From Acetobacter ascendens (GTDB lineage: Bacteria; Pseudomonadota; Alphaproteobacteria; Acetobacterales; Acetobacteraceae), in assembly GCF_001766235.1 (NCBI RefSeq), contig NZ_CP015164.1:2073001-2137000 (forward strand): a stretch of DNA of 64,000 bases, written 5' to 3'. Below, one piece after another: positions 43,524 to 52,328 of this stretch. Each line of letters begins with the position of its first letter. Position 1 is the stretch's first letter. The notes beneath the pieces are model-generated. The model was not told where the DNA came from. It ran no database searches and saw only the letters and a program-made list of their open reading frames with translations. Made by a program: the position numbers and the translations under genes.

Positions 43524-44923
43524 GCTTTTTCCCCTTCCTTCTGCTTGTTCAGGCGGTTTTTCTTGTACCAACTGTTGAAGGTGGTTTTTACGGGGTGCGG
43601 CAGTTCACGGTGCTTGCCCCACGGGTTCAGCCAGTTATACAGCACAAAACGCGGCATGGTGCTCAGCGCCACTTCCGTTCCGTTAATGGCTGCACGGTAC
43701 AGCTTGGGCTGGCCCATAAGCTTACCGGCCATATGCATGATCTCACGTTTTACAAACGGCAGTTCATGATGTTCAGCCAGCACACGCCGCCATTTGTAAA
43801 GCTGCTCGTGAATGTTGATCTTAACAGGGCACACATTGGTGCAGCTTCCGTTCATGGTGGAAGCAAACGGCAGCGTGCTGTATTTGCGCTCGTTAAAGGT
43901 GGGGTCAATAATTGCGCCAATCGGGCCGGAATATACGGCACCGTAAGACAGGCCACCGGAACGACGATACACTGGGCAAGTGTTCATACAGGCACCGCAG
44001 CGAATACACTTCAGCGATGTCCAGAAATCCTGCATGCCAAGGCGATGTGAGCGGCCATTATCCACCAGCACCACATGCATTTCGCTGCCCTTTTGTGGGC
44101 CACGGAAGTGCGTGGTGTACTGCGTAATGGGAGAACCCAACGCACTGCGCGAAAGCAGACGAATGAACACACCCATATCCGCCATACGCGGCACAAGGCG
44201 TTCGATCCCGATAGTGGCAATATGCAGCCCCGGCACCGTGGCGCTTAGATCCGCATTACCTTCATTGGTGCAGACAACGAAGGACCCCGTTTCTGCCACA
44301 ACAAAGTTGCCGCCTGTCATCCCTGCATCGGCAGACAGAATAACCGGACGTGCCGCCAGACGCTGCTGCCATGCCAAAGACTGCGCGCTGTTGTCGTTCG
44401 GGTCTGTGTGATAGTGCTCGGCAAAAATCTTGGCCACGTCTGGTATCAGCTTATGCACGGCTGGCACCACAATGTGGCTGGGCATCTGGTTATCAAGCTG
44501 CTGAATACGTTCACCAAGATCTGTCTCGGTTACCGTAACGCCGCGTGGTTCCAGATATTCGCGCATCTGGCATTCTTCGGTTACCATCGACTTACTTTTG
44601 ATAAGCGATTTGGCGCCGTGTTTTTCCAGAATTTCGCCAACTATACGGTTATGTTCCGCACCATCGGCTGCCCAATGAACGTGAATGCCGTTCTTTTTGG
44701 CGTTGGCTTCAAACTGCTCCAGATATTCGGGCAGGTTGGCCAGCGTGTGTTCCTTAATCTGAGAGGCACGGGTGCGCAGTTCCTGCCATTCTGGCAGAAT
44801 GTGCATCTGCTCATCACGCTTTTGGCGCAGGTCCCACAGGCGTTCGTCATGAAAGCTTTCATGCGCAACGTCATCAATGAACTCTTCAGCCGCCTTGGCG
44901 TGGTTAACTGGTTTGACCTTCAT
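43520..44923 (-). CDS. lutB: Lactate utilisation iron-sulphur protein B (LutB/LldF)
   Basis: A 467-residue protein with an N-terminal LUD domain and a C-terminal dicluster ferredoxin domain. The cluster motif CIRCGACMNTCPVYRRSGG lies near residue 302, and a second set (CTNVCPVKINIHEQLYKW) follows. It passes electrons from lactate oxidation toward the quinone pool. Its start overlaps the stop of lutA by 4 bases and its own stop overlaps lutC, so the three are strictly coupled. Confidence 0.94.
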   Translation of the reverse strand: MKVKPVNHAKAAEEFIDDVAHESFHDERLWDLRQKRDEQMHILPEWQELRTRASQIKEHTLANLPEYLEQFEANAKKNGIHVHWAADGAEHNRIVGEILEKHGAKSLIKSKSMVTEECQMREYLEPRGVTVTETDLGERIQQLDNQMPSHIVVPAVHKLIPDVAKIFAEHYHTDPNDNSAQSLAWQQRLAARPVILSADAGMTGGNFVVAETGSFVVCTNEGNADLSATVPGLHIATIGIERLVPRMADMGVFIRLLSRSALGSPITQYTTHFRGPQKGSEMHVVLVDNGRSHRLGMQDFWTSLKCIRCGACMNTCPVYRRSGGLSYGAVYSGPIGAIIDPTFNERKYSTLPFASTMNGSCTNVCPVKINIHEQLYKWRRVLAEHHELPFVKREIMHMAGKLMGQPKLYRAAINGTEVALSTMPRFVLYNWLNPWGKHRELPHPVKTTFNSWYKKNRLNKQKEGEKA

Positions 44924-45663
44924 TCCCGTGCTCCATTCAGAATTTCAGCAATGTGAATGAAGCGGATGGGAACCCCGGCCCGTTCCGCACACCCTTGCTG
45001 GTGCATCATGCAGGACGTATCGGCAGAAACAATGTATTCCGCCCCGGCATTGTGATGATCTGTTACCTTATCCACCCCCATTTTGGCGGAAACGGCTTCT
45101 TCCGTCACAGAAAAGGTGCCACCAAAACCGCAGCATTCATCTGGCCGTTTGGGATGGGCAAAGGAAATGCCTTTAACCTTGGAAAGCAGGTCCATCGGTT
45201 TGGAGAAGAAAGGCTCACCCAGTTCAGACATGCTGGCCGTACGCAGGGCGCGCAGGGTGCCGCAACTGTTGTGCAAACCCACTTTATGCGGAAATTCCGC
45301 CCAAGGGAAATTATCTACCTTCAGCACGTCATGCAGAAATTCCACCAGTTCAAAGGTGTTTTCACGCACATGCCGCACTTCATCCGTTTGCGGAATGGCA
45401 TCAAAATTGTCCCGCACATGGTGGGTGCAACTGCCAGATGGCATAACAATGGCATCGTATTTGGCAAAGAGTTTGACAAACAGCGCCTCAGCAGAGGCAG
45501 CATCCCGGTTACAGCCTGAATTGGCCATTGGCTGGCCGCAGCAGGTTTGTTCCATGGGGTATTCTACATCCTGGCCCAGCTTTTCCAGCAGCTCCAGCGT
45601 AGCAACCCCTGCGTTTGGATAAAACGCATCTATGTAACAGGGAATAAACAACCCGATTTTCAT
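44920..45663 (-). CDS. lutA: Lactate utilisation Fe-S oxidoreductase A (LutA/LldE)
   Basis: A 247-residue protein of the CCG (heterodisulfide reductase subunit B-like) family. The two CCG-type cysteine sets are CCGQPMANSGCNRD near residue 42 and CCGFGGTFSVTEEA near residue 172, with HNSCGTLRALR between them. ATG 45663 was chosen because the family begins MKIGLFIPCYIDAFYPN. A decarboxylase-like gene ends 31 bases upstream and is probably in the same operon. Confidence 0.93.
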   Translation of the reverse strand: MKIGLFIPCYIDAFYPNAGVATLELLEKLGQDVEYPMEQTCCGQPMANSGCNRDAASAEALFVKLFAKYDAIVMPSGSCTHHVRDNFDAIPQTDEVRHVRENTFELVEFLHDVLKVDNFPWAEFPHKVGLHNSCGTLRALRTASMSELGEPFFSKPMDLLSKVKGISFAHPKRPDECCGFGGTFSVTEEAVSAKMGVDKVTDHHNAGAEYIVSADTSCMMHQQGCAERAGVPIRFIHIAEILNGARE

Positions 45664-45694
45664 ACGCACCCCCGGTTTTTGCAGCCTGACACTC

Positions 45695-47389
45695 TCAGCC
45701 CGCTGCAATCATAATTTCAACAAGCGTGGGGCCATCGGTCGCTAATGCTGCTTCCAGCGTGGGCGCAATATCCGCAGCCCGCGTTACTCTGCTGGAAGGC
45801 ACCCCCATGGACCGGGCCAGAGCCTGATAGTCTATTTGTGGATCAACAATATCCATGGCGGGATATTTCCCCTCCTGCGCAGAGATATAGTTGTTTTGCT
45901 GCCGCATGAAGTTCTTGAGCACGTTGTACTCGCGATTGTTCATCACAACAAAAGTAACGGGCAGCTTTTCGTGTGCGGCTGTCCACAAAGCCTGTGGGGA
46001 ATACAGGGCTGCCCCATCCCCCACCAGTGAGACAACTCTATCCCGCCCAAGGCCAAGTGAGGCCCCAACAGCCGCAGGCATGCCCCAGCCCAGTGCGCCA
46101 CCCCGCAGGAAGGAATACTGTGCAGACCATGCACTTTCTAAAAACAACCGAACATCGGATGAAGTCGCAATGGCTTCATCCACAATGGCAACATCCGGGC
46201 CAATGGCACGCACCGTTTCCCACGCAGCAACACGAGGAGAAATAACGGCATCTGCCGGATGAGCCAGCACCTCTGCCACAGCCTGCGCACGCTGTGCGCG
46301 GCGGGTTTCTGCCACTTTCTGGCCCGATGCCGCATAGGCGGCACGCTGCGGGGCTGCCGCCTTTTGCAACATGGGCAACAGCGCCTGCAAGGATGCGCGA
46401 ATATCCCCTACTACAGAAAGCGGCGTCCAGAACGTACGCCCCAGATCCCGCACATCGGAAGACATCTGATACACTGCACAAGATGGCGGCAGGGCCGGGC
46501 CTTCTGTGTACAAAATAGTGATGAGGGATTTGCCACCTAGTGCGAAAATGGCATCGTATCCACTCAGCTTTTCCGCAATACCGGTGGCTTGTGTGGGCAG
46601 ATTACCGCACCACAACGGATGCGCCGTAGCAAACGGAATACGTGATGGCCATGATGAGCCATAAACCGGCGCACCCAAACACTCTGCCACAGCCGCAACT
46701 TCATCTGCGGCATCCGAGGCATACACCTCATCCCCCGCAATAATGGCCACCTTGCCGGGGCGCAGGGCTGTAAGGGCGCGCGCCAGTTCTGGCAGCCCAC
46801 CCGCCACGGCCTGACGGTTGATAACGGAAGGTTCACCAATATCCACGCTGCTCATTTCTTCCATCACATCCATGGGAAGTGACAGAAACACTGGCCCTGT
46901 GGGGGCTGCTGTGGAATCATGAAAAGCGCGGCGCAGCAAAACAGGAAGCTGATCTGCATGGGCCACTTCCTGCGCCCATTTTACGGCGGGGCGGGCAATC
47001 TGCACCAGATCACCAAATAGAAGTGGATCAGAAATTGTGTGGCGGGAATCCTGCTGCCCGGCAGTAACCACCAATGGGGTTTGGGAAACACTGGCATTAA
47101 GCAGATTGCCCATGCCGTGGCCCAAGCCACCTGCTGTATGCAGGTTTAAAAAAGCCGGTTTGCGGGCGGCCTGTGCGTAACCATCGGCCATGGCCACCAC
47201 GCTGGCTTCCTGAAGCCCCAGCACGTAATGCACGTTGGGCACTTCCAGCAACGCATCTATCAGCGGAAGTTCTGTGGTGCCAGGGTTGCCGAATATATAT
47301 TCAACCCCTTCACTCCGCAGCACTTCCAACAAAACCGCTGCACCGCGCCGGGTTTTGCCGCCTGCTGTTTCTACAGATGTTACTGCCAT
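45695..47389 (-). CDS. Thiamine diphosphate-dependent decarboxylase (benzoylformate decarboxylase-like)
   Basis: A 564-residue ThDP enzyme, closest in pattern to benzoylformate decarboxylase and related 2-ketoacid decarboxylases. It has FGNPGTTELPLIDALLE, the catalytic-Glu region GLQEASVVAMADGYAQ (Glu61), NLHTAGGLGHGMGNL (His83, matching His70 of the Pseudomonas enzyme) and the ThDP motif VGDGAALYSPQALW ending in MNNREYNV. The serine of GNPGS is Thr here, and a counterpart of His281 is not obvious, so substrate preference may differ. It leads the lutABC operon: the gap to lutA is 31 bases. Paired TGGCA-N4-TGCCA sites precede it. The role of a keto-acid decarboxylase in lactate use is not established. 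Confidence 0.8.
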   Translation of the reverse strand: MAVTSVETAGGKTRRGAAVLLEVLRSEGVEYIFGNPGTTELPLIDALLEVPNVHYVLGLQEASVVAMADGYAQAARKPAFLNLHTAGGLGHGMGNLLNASVSQTPLVVTAGQQDSRHTISDPLLFGDLVQIARPAVKWAQEVAHADQLPVLLRRAFHDSTAAPTGPVFLSLPMDVMEEMSSVDIGEPSVINRQAVAGGLPELARALTALRPGKVAIIAGDEVYASDAADEVAAVAECLGAPVYGSSWPSRIPFATAHPLWCGNLPTQATGIAEKLSGYDAIFALGGKSLITILYTEGPALPPSCAVYQMSSDVRDLGRTFWTPLSVVGDIRASLQALLPMLQKAAAPQRAAYAASGQKVAETRRAQRAQAVAEVLAHPADAVISPRVAAWETVRAIGPDVAIVDEAIATSSDVRLFLESAWSAQYSFLRGGALGWGMPAAVGASLGLGRDRVVSLVGDGAALYSPQALWTAAHEKLPVTFVVMNNREYNVLKNFMRQQNNYISAQEGKYPAMDIVDPQIDYQALARSMGVPSSRVTRAADIAPTLEAALATDGPTLVEIMIAAG

Positions 47390-47415
47390 TACGCCTGCCC
47401 CCTATTCTGCCGTTT

Positions 47416-47455
47416 TGGCAAATGTGCCACAGCCTGCGCATTGGCACACTTGCCA
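47416..47455. promoter_or_regulatory. Two TGGCA-N4-TGCCA palindromes in tandem, upstream of the lut operon
   Basis: Two exact 14-base inverted repeats, TGGCAAATGTGCCA (47416-47429) and TGGCACACTTGCCA (47442-47455), sit 26 bases apart centre to centre. They lie 27 bases upstream of the decarboxylase start on the minus strand. A TATATA hexamer at about 47467-47472 could be the -10 element, which would place both sites just downstream of the promoter, as for a repressor. The binding protein is unknown. Confidence 0.6.
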
Positions 47456-47684
47456 TTGCCCAACTGTATATACACTTTGCACGACTGAAAGGATTTGTTC
47501 ATTCCCCTACCCTGATAGACTGACAGAAATATGCAGGGGAATTCACAATAAGGCAGAACGTTAACATCTGCTTTGCCGGCCCGGATTTCTGTCATGCTGA
47601 GCTGCCCTTTCTGGCAGCCTGAACTGCTACGCCGCTTGTTATAACAAAATATGGCATTTTGCAAAACAGGCGGCGCGCACATCA

Positions 47685-47717
47685 GCAAAAAAATCTGGCC
47701 TGCGTTTTTTGCGCAGC
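47685..47717 (-). terminator. Weak terminator-like hairpin after alsS
   Basis: On the minus strand CTGCG...CGCAG folds with a short loop and is followed, after six bases, by a run of seven T. The gap between stem and T run makes it a weak candidate. The rest of the 329-bp intergenic stretch 47390-47718 holds the operator pair and promoter of the lut operon and no gene. Confidence 0.35.
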
Positions 47718-47718
47718 T

Positions 47719-49407
47719 TTACGCTGCGGCACTCGTTTCACCCAACTGAGCCAGCGGCTGCATGAGCAGATGGTTGTGGGAATAATCAACCGGCACAGCA
47801 ATAACCACTGGGCCTTCTACATCCATGGCCGTACGCAGGGCCTGACGCACTTCATCTTCCGTAGTGACGTTAATGCCCGTTGCGCCGCAGGCTTCTGCAT
47901 ATTTTGCAAAATCAATGGGGCCAAAGTTCACGCCGGAACCACGGCCATATTTCTTCTGCTCCTGCATTTCCACCATGTTGTAGGCTTCATCAATCCAAAC
48001 CATGTGGATCAGGTTGCACTTCAGGCGCACAGCCGTTTCCAGCTCCATACTGGACATCATGAAGCCACCATCACCAGAGATGGACAGCACTTTCTGCGCC
48101 GGGTTCAGCAGGCTAGCGGCAATACCCCACGGCAGGCCCACACCCATTGTCTGCTGACCATTGCTGATAAGCACCTGACGTGCCCGGAAGGACAGCAGAT
48201 AACGTGCCAGCCAGATATGGAAGGTGCCCATATCCAGGCACAGTGTCATATCAGGGGTTACAAACTGTTCCAGCTCACGCACGATCTGGAGCGGATGCAC
48301 GGCATTGTTGCTAGTGCTCCGGGCTTCTAGCAGAGCGGTGGTGCGGGCTTTTTTGTAGCCTTCCAGAACAGCTTCCAGCTCTGGTGCACGGGTCAGCTTG
48401 CCTGCATCTTTTGCCAGCACTGTTAGCGTTGGTGCAATTTCACCAATCAGCTCAATGGCCGGAACGTAGGCGTTATCCAGCTCTGCAGGAACGATGTCTA
48501 CGTTGATGATCTTGCGGTCATCATTCACGTTCCACAGCCACGGATCATATTCCACCGGGTTGTAGCCAACAGCCACAACAACATCGGCTTCGTGCAGAAG
48601 CTGATCACCATGCTGGTTGCGGAACAGGCCAACGCGGCCACCAAAACGATCCACCAGATCTTCAGAAACCGCACCCGCAGCCTGATAGGTGCCCACAACC
48701 GGCACACCTGTTGCTTTTACAAAAGCGCGCACGCCATCTGCCACATCTGGGCGGCTGGCCAGCATACCCAGCAGAACCACAGGGCGCTTGGCATTTTTCA
48801 GCATAGTTGCGGCTTCTGCAATCACATCAGCCGGAGCACCACCAACACGTGGCAACGGGCGACCAGCCAGAACCGGCGCATGTGCTGGCATGGAAAGCAC
48901 ATCCATAGGCGTGCTTACAAAAGCTGCACCGGGGCGGCCACCTTCTGCAAAGCGGAAAGCGTTGGCCATCACTTCAGAAATCGCAACCGGGGTTGTCAGC
49001 TCAACACTGTATTTGGTGATGGGCTTGAACAGGTTGACCGTATCCATGGTCTGGTGCGTCAGCTTCAGGCGGTCTGCCAGTTTTACGGCACCACCAATAG
49101 CCAGCACCGGGTCGCCTTCAGAATTGGCGGTAGCAAGGCCGGTTACAAAGTTGGAAGCACCGGGGCCGGATGTGGCAATGCACACGCCTGCCTTACCTGT
49201 AAGACGGCCAAGGCCACCTGCAATAAAGGCTGCGTTCTGTTCATGCCGCGTAACAACGGTTGTGATGGAGGAATCCACCAGCGCATCAAACAGACGGTCT
49301 ACCTTGGCGCCCGGAATACCGAACACGTGCTTGACGCCGTGGGCTTCCAGATTTTTGACAATAAGCTCCGCACCGCACTGAGCGGCGTTGTCTGCCGGAT
49401 TGGTCAT
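47719..49407 (-). CDS. alsS: Acetolactate synthase, catabolic type
   Basis: A 562-residue ThDP enzyme that joins two pyruvates to 2-acetolactate with loss of CO2. It has HVFGIPGAKVDRLFDAL, the catalytic TRHEQNAAFIAGGLGR, the GPGASNFVTGLATANSEGDPV segment and the ThDP motif ISGDGGFMMSSMELETAVRLK. The catabolic (non-FAD) type is inferred from the alsD neighbour and from the absence of a regulatory-subunit gene. ATG 49407 follows AGGACA by 8 bases; an ATG at 49440 adds 11 unconserved residues. It starts 81 bases after alsD on the same strand. Confidence 0.94.
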   Translation of the reverse strand: MTNPADNAAQCGAELIVKNLEAHGVKHVFGIPGAKVDRLFDALVDSSITTVVTRHEQNAAFIAGGLGRLTGKAGVCIATSGPGASNFVTGLATANSEGDPVLAIGGAVKLADRLKLTHQTMDTVNLFKPITKYSVELTTPVAISEVMANAFRFAEGGRPGAAFVSTPMDVLSMPAHAPVLAGRPLPRVGGAPADVIAEAATMLKNAKRPVVLLGMLASRPDVADGVRAFVKATGVPVVGTYQAAGAVSEDLVDRFGGRVGLFRNQHGDQLLHEADVVVAVGYNPVEYDPWLWNVNDDRKIINVDIVPAELDNAYVPAIELIGEIAPTLTVLAKDAGKLTRAPELEAVLEGYKKARTTALLEARSTSNNAVHPLQIVRELEQFVTPDMTLCLDMGTFHIWLARYLLSFRARQVLISNGQQTMGVGLPWGIAASLLNPAQKVLSISGDGGFMMSSMELETAVRLKCNLIHMVWIDEAYNMVEMQEQKKYGRGSGVNFGPIDFAKYAEACGATGINVTTEDEVRQALRTAMDVEGPVVIAVPVDYSHNHLLMQPLAQLGETSAAA

Positions 49408-49488
49408 TTCAGTTCTGTCCTGCAAAAACTGGGCTGCCATAAAGCTGTTTTTCAGCAGCCCCGTTAAAAATATTCAGCGAATGGAGGC

Positions 49489-50271
49489 TCAGCCGCCTTC
49501 AGCAATACGGATGGCTTCGCTCAGGCTTTCGGGGTTCAGATCTGCCTTGGCGAACTGTTCCGTACGGGGCAGTTGAATTTCCAGATCGGAAATGGAAGCC
49601 ACTTCAAGCTTACCGCGCACAAGGCGATATTCCGTAACGTGCCCACCACGTTTACTGTCTTCAGACAGGAAGTGCAGATGGTAGCCCGCAACATTCACGC
49701 CCTGCATGTAAACCGGGGTGCGGAAACCGATCATTGTTCCCATCACGTTTTCCATGGTGCAGGTGGGCTGCTTTTTCACCACTTCCAACATGTGCGGATA
49801 CGGCTTGCACTGGCAGAACACCGTGCGGGTATCAACGCGCTGGAATTCACCCGTAAAGCGCACGGCACCAAACAGGTTGGGGTTGCCAAGCAGGCTATCC
49901 ACCAATTCCTCAAACGTTTCCTTGGTTTTTGGGGAATCGATGGTAACCGTTTTTTCCGGCTCAAAATAAGTCACGCACGCAAAAGGCGTTTTAAGAGAAC
50001 CGGGCACTTCTGCGGCCAGACCTTCTGCACGGAACTGGCGCACAACGCCGTCCGTCACAATCATTTCGCCATCTAGAGCATTAAAGGTGCCAAGGCCAAA
50101 GTTACCGTGCTGGAGCAGTTCGTCCAGCGTGGTTTCACCATCGTACACCGCATCCAGCAGGGCTGCCATGGTGGAGGTCTGGTACAAACGGTTTGTAACA
50201 GGCTTTTTCAGCACGCCGTTACCAAGGGCAGAAGAGCGGACATCCATGTCCATCACCGACTGTTTTTTCAT
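49489..50271 (-). CDS. alsD: Alpha-acetolactate decarboxylase
   Basis: A 260-residue enzyme that decarboxylates acetolactate to acetoin. The metal ligands lie in AGYHLHFLSEDSKRGGHV near residue 203, with conserved LLQHGNFGLGTFNALDGEMIV earlier and FGAVRFTGEFQRVDTRTV in the middle. ATG 50271 starts MKKQSV; frames starting at 50295 reach further upstream without conserved sequence. It is divergent from a LysR-type gene at 50392 and upstream of alsS, the usual acetoin locus. Confidence 0.94.
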   Translation of the reverse strand: MKKQSVMDMDVRSSALGNGVLKKPVTNRLYQTSTMAALLDAVYDGETTLDELLQHGNFGLGTFNALDGEMIVTDGVVRQFRAEGLAAEVPGSLKTPFACVTYFEPEKTVTIDSPKTKETFEELVDSLLGNPNLFGAVRFTGEFQRVDTRTVFCQCKPYPHMLEVVKKQPTCTMENVMGTMIGFRTPVYMQGVNVAGYHLHFLSEDSKRGGHVTEYRLVRGKLEVASISDLEIQLPRTEQFAKADLNPESLSEAIRIAEGG

Positions 50272-50366
50272 GCTGCAATACTCCCACAAACGCATGGTGG
50301 TTTAAGTTCGTTTCGCACGCACGTTATAACAGTGGAAGCCAGTCTTCCAATATATATTGAACACGT

Positions 50367-50398
50367 TATCCATATGTATTACATATACCATATGGATA
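50367..50398. promoter_or_regulatory. Long inverted repeat covering the start codon of the AlsR-like gene
   Basis: Ten-base arms TATCCATATG (50367-50376) and CATATGGATA (50389-50398) pair exactly; allowing one bulged base the symmetry extends inward (GTAT / ATAC). The right arm contains the ATG of the regulator (50392-50394), so a protein bound here would block its own expression, and an RNA hairpin would mask the start codon. The alsD start lies 96 bases away. Confidence 0.5.
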
Positions 50399-51333
50399 TC
50401 AGGCACCTGCGCTACTTCGTGACCGTTGCTGAACATGGCAGCATTACCCGTGCTGCAGAGGCACTGGGTATTGAGCAACCTCCACTCAGCCAGCAAATCC
50501 GCCAGCTTGAGCGCAATTTGGGCGTTACGCTGTTTGAGCGGCAGACTCGGGGCATGAAGTTGACAGAAATTGGCGAAGTGCTTTTGCCCCGCGCCCTCAC
50601 CATTCTGGATTTGCAGGCACAGTTTCTTTCCACAGCAGAAGGTCTGGCACGGGGGGAAAGAGGGCATATTCGCGTAGGGCTGGCTGGGGCTGTGCCACTG
50701 TTGCCGGTTATTCCGCTCACCATCCGCCGGTTTCGGGAAATGGCGCCCGATGTCACGCTCTCTTTGGAAGAAAGCAACACCCCTGCCCTTTGCGCGGCAT
50801 TGCACGAACCCAGCGTGGATATTGCCATTATCCGCCCGCCATTTACCGATCCCTCACGCCTATCGGTTTTTCACCTGCTGGATGAACCCACGGTTATCGC
50901 CCTGCCCCGTGGGCACAGGCTGGCGAAGGAACCGGTTATCAGTTTGGATATGGTAGCGGATGACCCACTGATTATCTTCCCGCGTGAGCTGGGGCCGGGC
51001 TTTCATGATGCCATTTTATCGGCTTATCAGCTTGCGGGCGTTACCCCCACAATGGGGCAGCAGGCCCCGCAAATTGCCGGCACCGTGCCTTTAGTGGCTG
51101 CGGGGCTTGGTGTTTCTGTTGTGCCACGCTCGCTCAGCCAGATTCATGCAGGCGGGGTTACGTTTCATGCCATCAGCGCGCCTGCACCCCACGCCACATT
51201 GGCTGTTGCCATCCGCACCGGGCAGAACATGCCGCTGGTTACGCGGTTTGTAACAGTGTTGCGCACGGCCTGCCGCAAGTGGGAGCAGCGCCAGCATGAC
51301 ACCGCCCTCTTTGCAGATTCGGAAAACCTCTAA
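50392..51333 (+). CDS. alsR: LysR-family regulator of the acetoin operon (AlsR-like)
   Basis: A 313-residue LysR-type regulator: an N-terminal winged helix (MDIRHLRYFVTVAEHGSITR, then PPLSQQIRQLERNLG), then an effector domain (GHIRVGLAGAVPLLPVIPL onward). It is divergent from alsD, as AlsR is from alsSD in Bacillus, so control by acetate or low pH is the likely model, by analogy only. ATG 50392 is the family start; an in-frame extension to 50107 overlaps alsD. The symbol is assigned from position and family, not close identity. Confidence 0.82.
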   Translation: MDIRHLRYFVTVAEHGSITRAAEALGIEQPPLSQQIRQLERNLGVTLFERQTRGMKLTEIGEVLLPRALTILDLQAQFLSTAEGLARGERGHIRVGLAGAVPLLPVIPLTIRRFREMAPDVTLSLEESNTPALCAALHEPSVDIAIIRPPFTDPSRLSVFHLLDEPTVIALPRGHRLAKEPVISLDMVADDPLIIFPRELGPGFHDAILSAYQLAGVTPTMGQQAPQIAGTVPLVAAGLGVSVVPRSLSQIHAGGVTFHAISAPAPHATLAVAIRTGQNMPLVTRFVTVLRTACRKWEQRQHDTALFADSENL

Positions 51334-51338
51334 CTGTC

Positions 51339-52217
51339 TCAGCCCTGCTGCGGGCGATACGGCACAGAAGCCCGTGGCACACCGTCTTCTATAGGCATAT
51401 CCGCATGGCGAGACCACTCGTTCCATGATCCCATATAGATGCGCAGTTTGGTAAACCCGGCAGAAGCCAGCGCCACATAGGTGTTGGCTGCGCGTGCCCC
51501 CTTGAAGCAATAGATGATGATATCATCATCCGGGTACAGGTTGCGCGTGGCTGCCAGAGCCCGAATTTCTTCTGGTGTTTTAAAGCGTGCTTCCTGATCC
51601 TGCGTGTGCATGAAGCTATACCACTCAATCCACACAGCACCGGGAATACGCCCTTTGCGCGGCGCAAAATCCACCCCGTAAGGTGATGAACTTTCACCCA
51701 ACCATTCTACCTTATCGCGGTTATCCAGCAGCTTGATGGATGAGTTGGTAAGGGCCGCAAACACATCTTCCCGCGTGGCCATAAGCGCATGGTTGATAGC
51801 CAGCGGAAACTGCGTGGGGGCTGGGTGCGTAACATCCTGCGTGAGCGTGCCGCCAGAGGCCTGCCAAGCCCGCAGCCCGCCATCCAGAATACCTACCTTG
51901 GGGTAGCCCAGATACTGCAAAATCCAGTATCCACGGCAGGAAGCACCATAACGTGTATGCAGGGCATCTTCATACACAACCGCTGTTTTGCTACCATCCA
52001 GACCGTATTGCGCAAACAGCGATGAAAACTTCTGTTGCAGGCTGGCCAGCCCGCTTTCTGATGTTTCTGCCAGATAAGTAAAAATATCCGGCATATTCAC
52101 CGCACCGGGAATATGCCCTTTGGCAAAATCTTCTTCCGAACGCACATCTATCAGAACGGCGCTGCCATTCTGCTGCAACTGCCGCAGGGCATCCGGAGTG
52201 TAGAGAACGTCTGTCAT
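51339..52217 (-). CDS. Sulfurtransferase with tandem rhodanese domains (SseA/TST type)
   Basis: A 292-residue protein with two rhodanese domains, predicted to move sulphane sulphur from thiosulphate or 3-mercaptopyruvate to cyanide or thiols. The N-terminal domain is inactive (no cysteine in its loop, VVYEDALHTRYG). The C-terminal domain carries the active-site loop IYCFKGARAANTYVAL with the catalytic cysteine. The loop CFKGARA differs from both CRxGxR (TST) and CGSGVTA (MST), so the donor is uncertain. It is convergent with the AlsR-like gene, 5 bases apart. Confidence 0.86.
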   Translation of the reverse strand: MTDVLYTPDALRQLQQNGSAVLIDVRSEEDFAKGHIPGAVNMPDIFTYLAETSESGLASLQQKFSSLFAQYGLDGSKTAVVYEDALHTRYGASCRGYWILQYLGYPKVGILDGGLRAWQASGGTLTQDVTHPAPTQFPLAINHALMATREDVFAALTNSSIKLLDNRDKVEWLGESSSPYGVDFAPRKGRIPGAVWIEWYSFMHTQDQEARFKTPEEIRALAATRNLYPDDDIIIYCFKGARAANTYVALASAGFTKLRIYMGSWNEWSRHADMPIEDGVPRASVPYRPQQG

Positions 52218-52328
52218 ATATCTTCAGTCCGGTCTGTTCAGGAAAGGCCGGACGCTATCAGGTCTGCACCCATGCAGGCAGACCCCGTATATCACTGCCG
52301 CCATGCCATAAAAGCAGCCAACAGCCCC

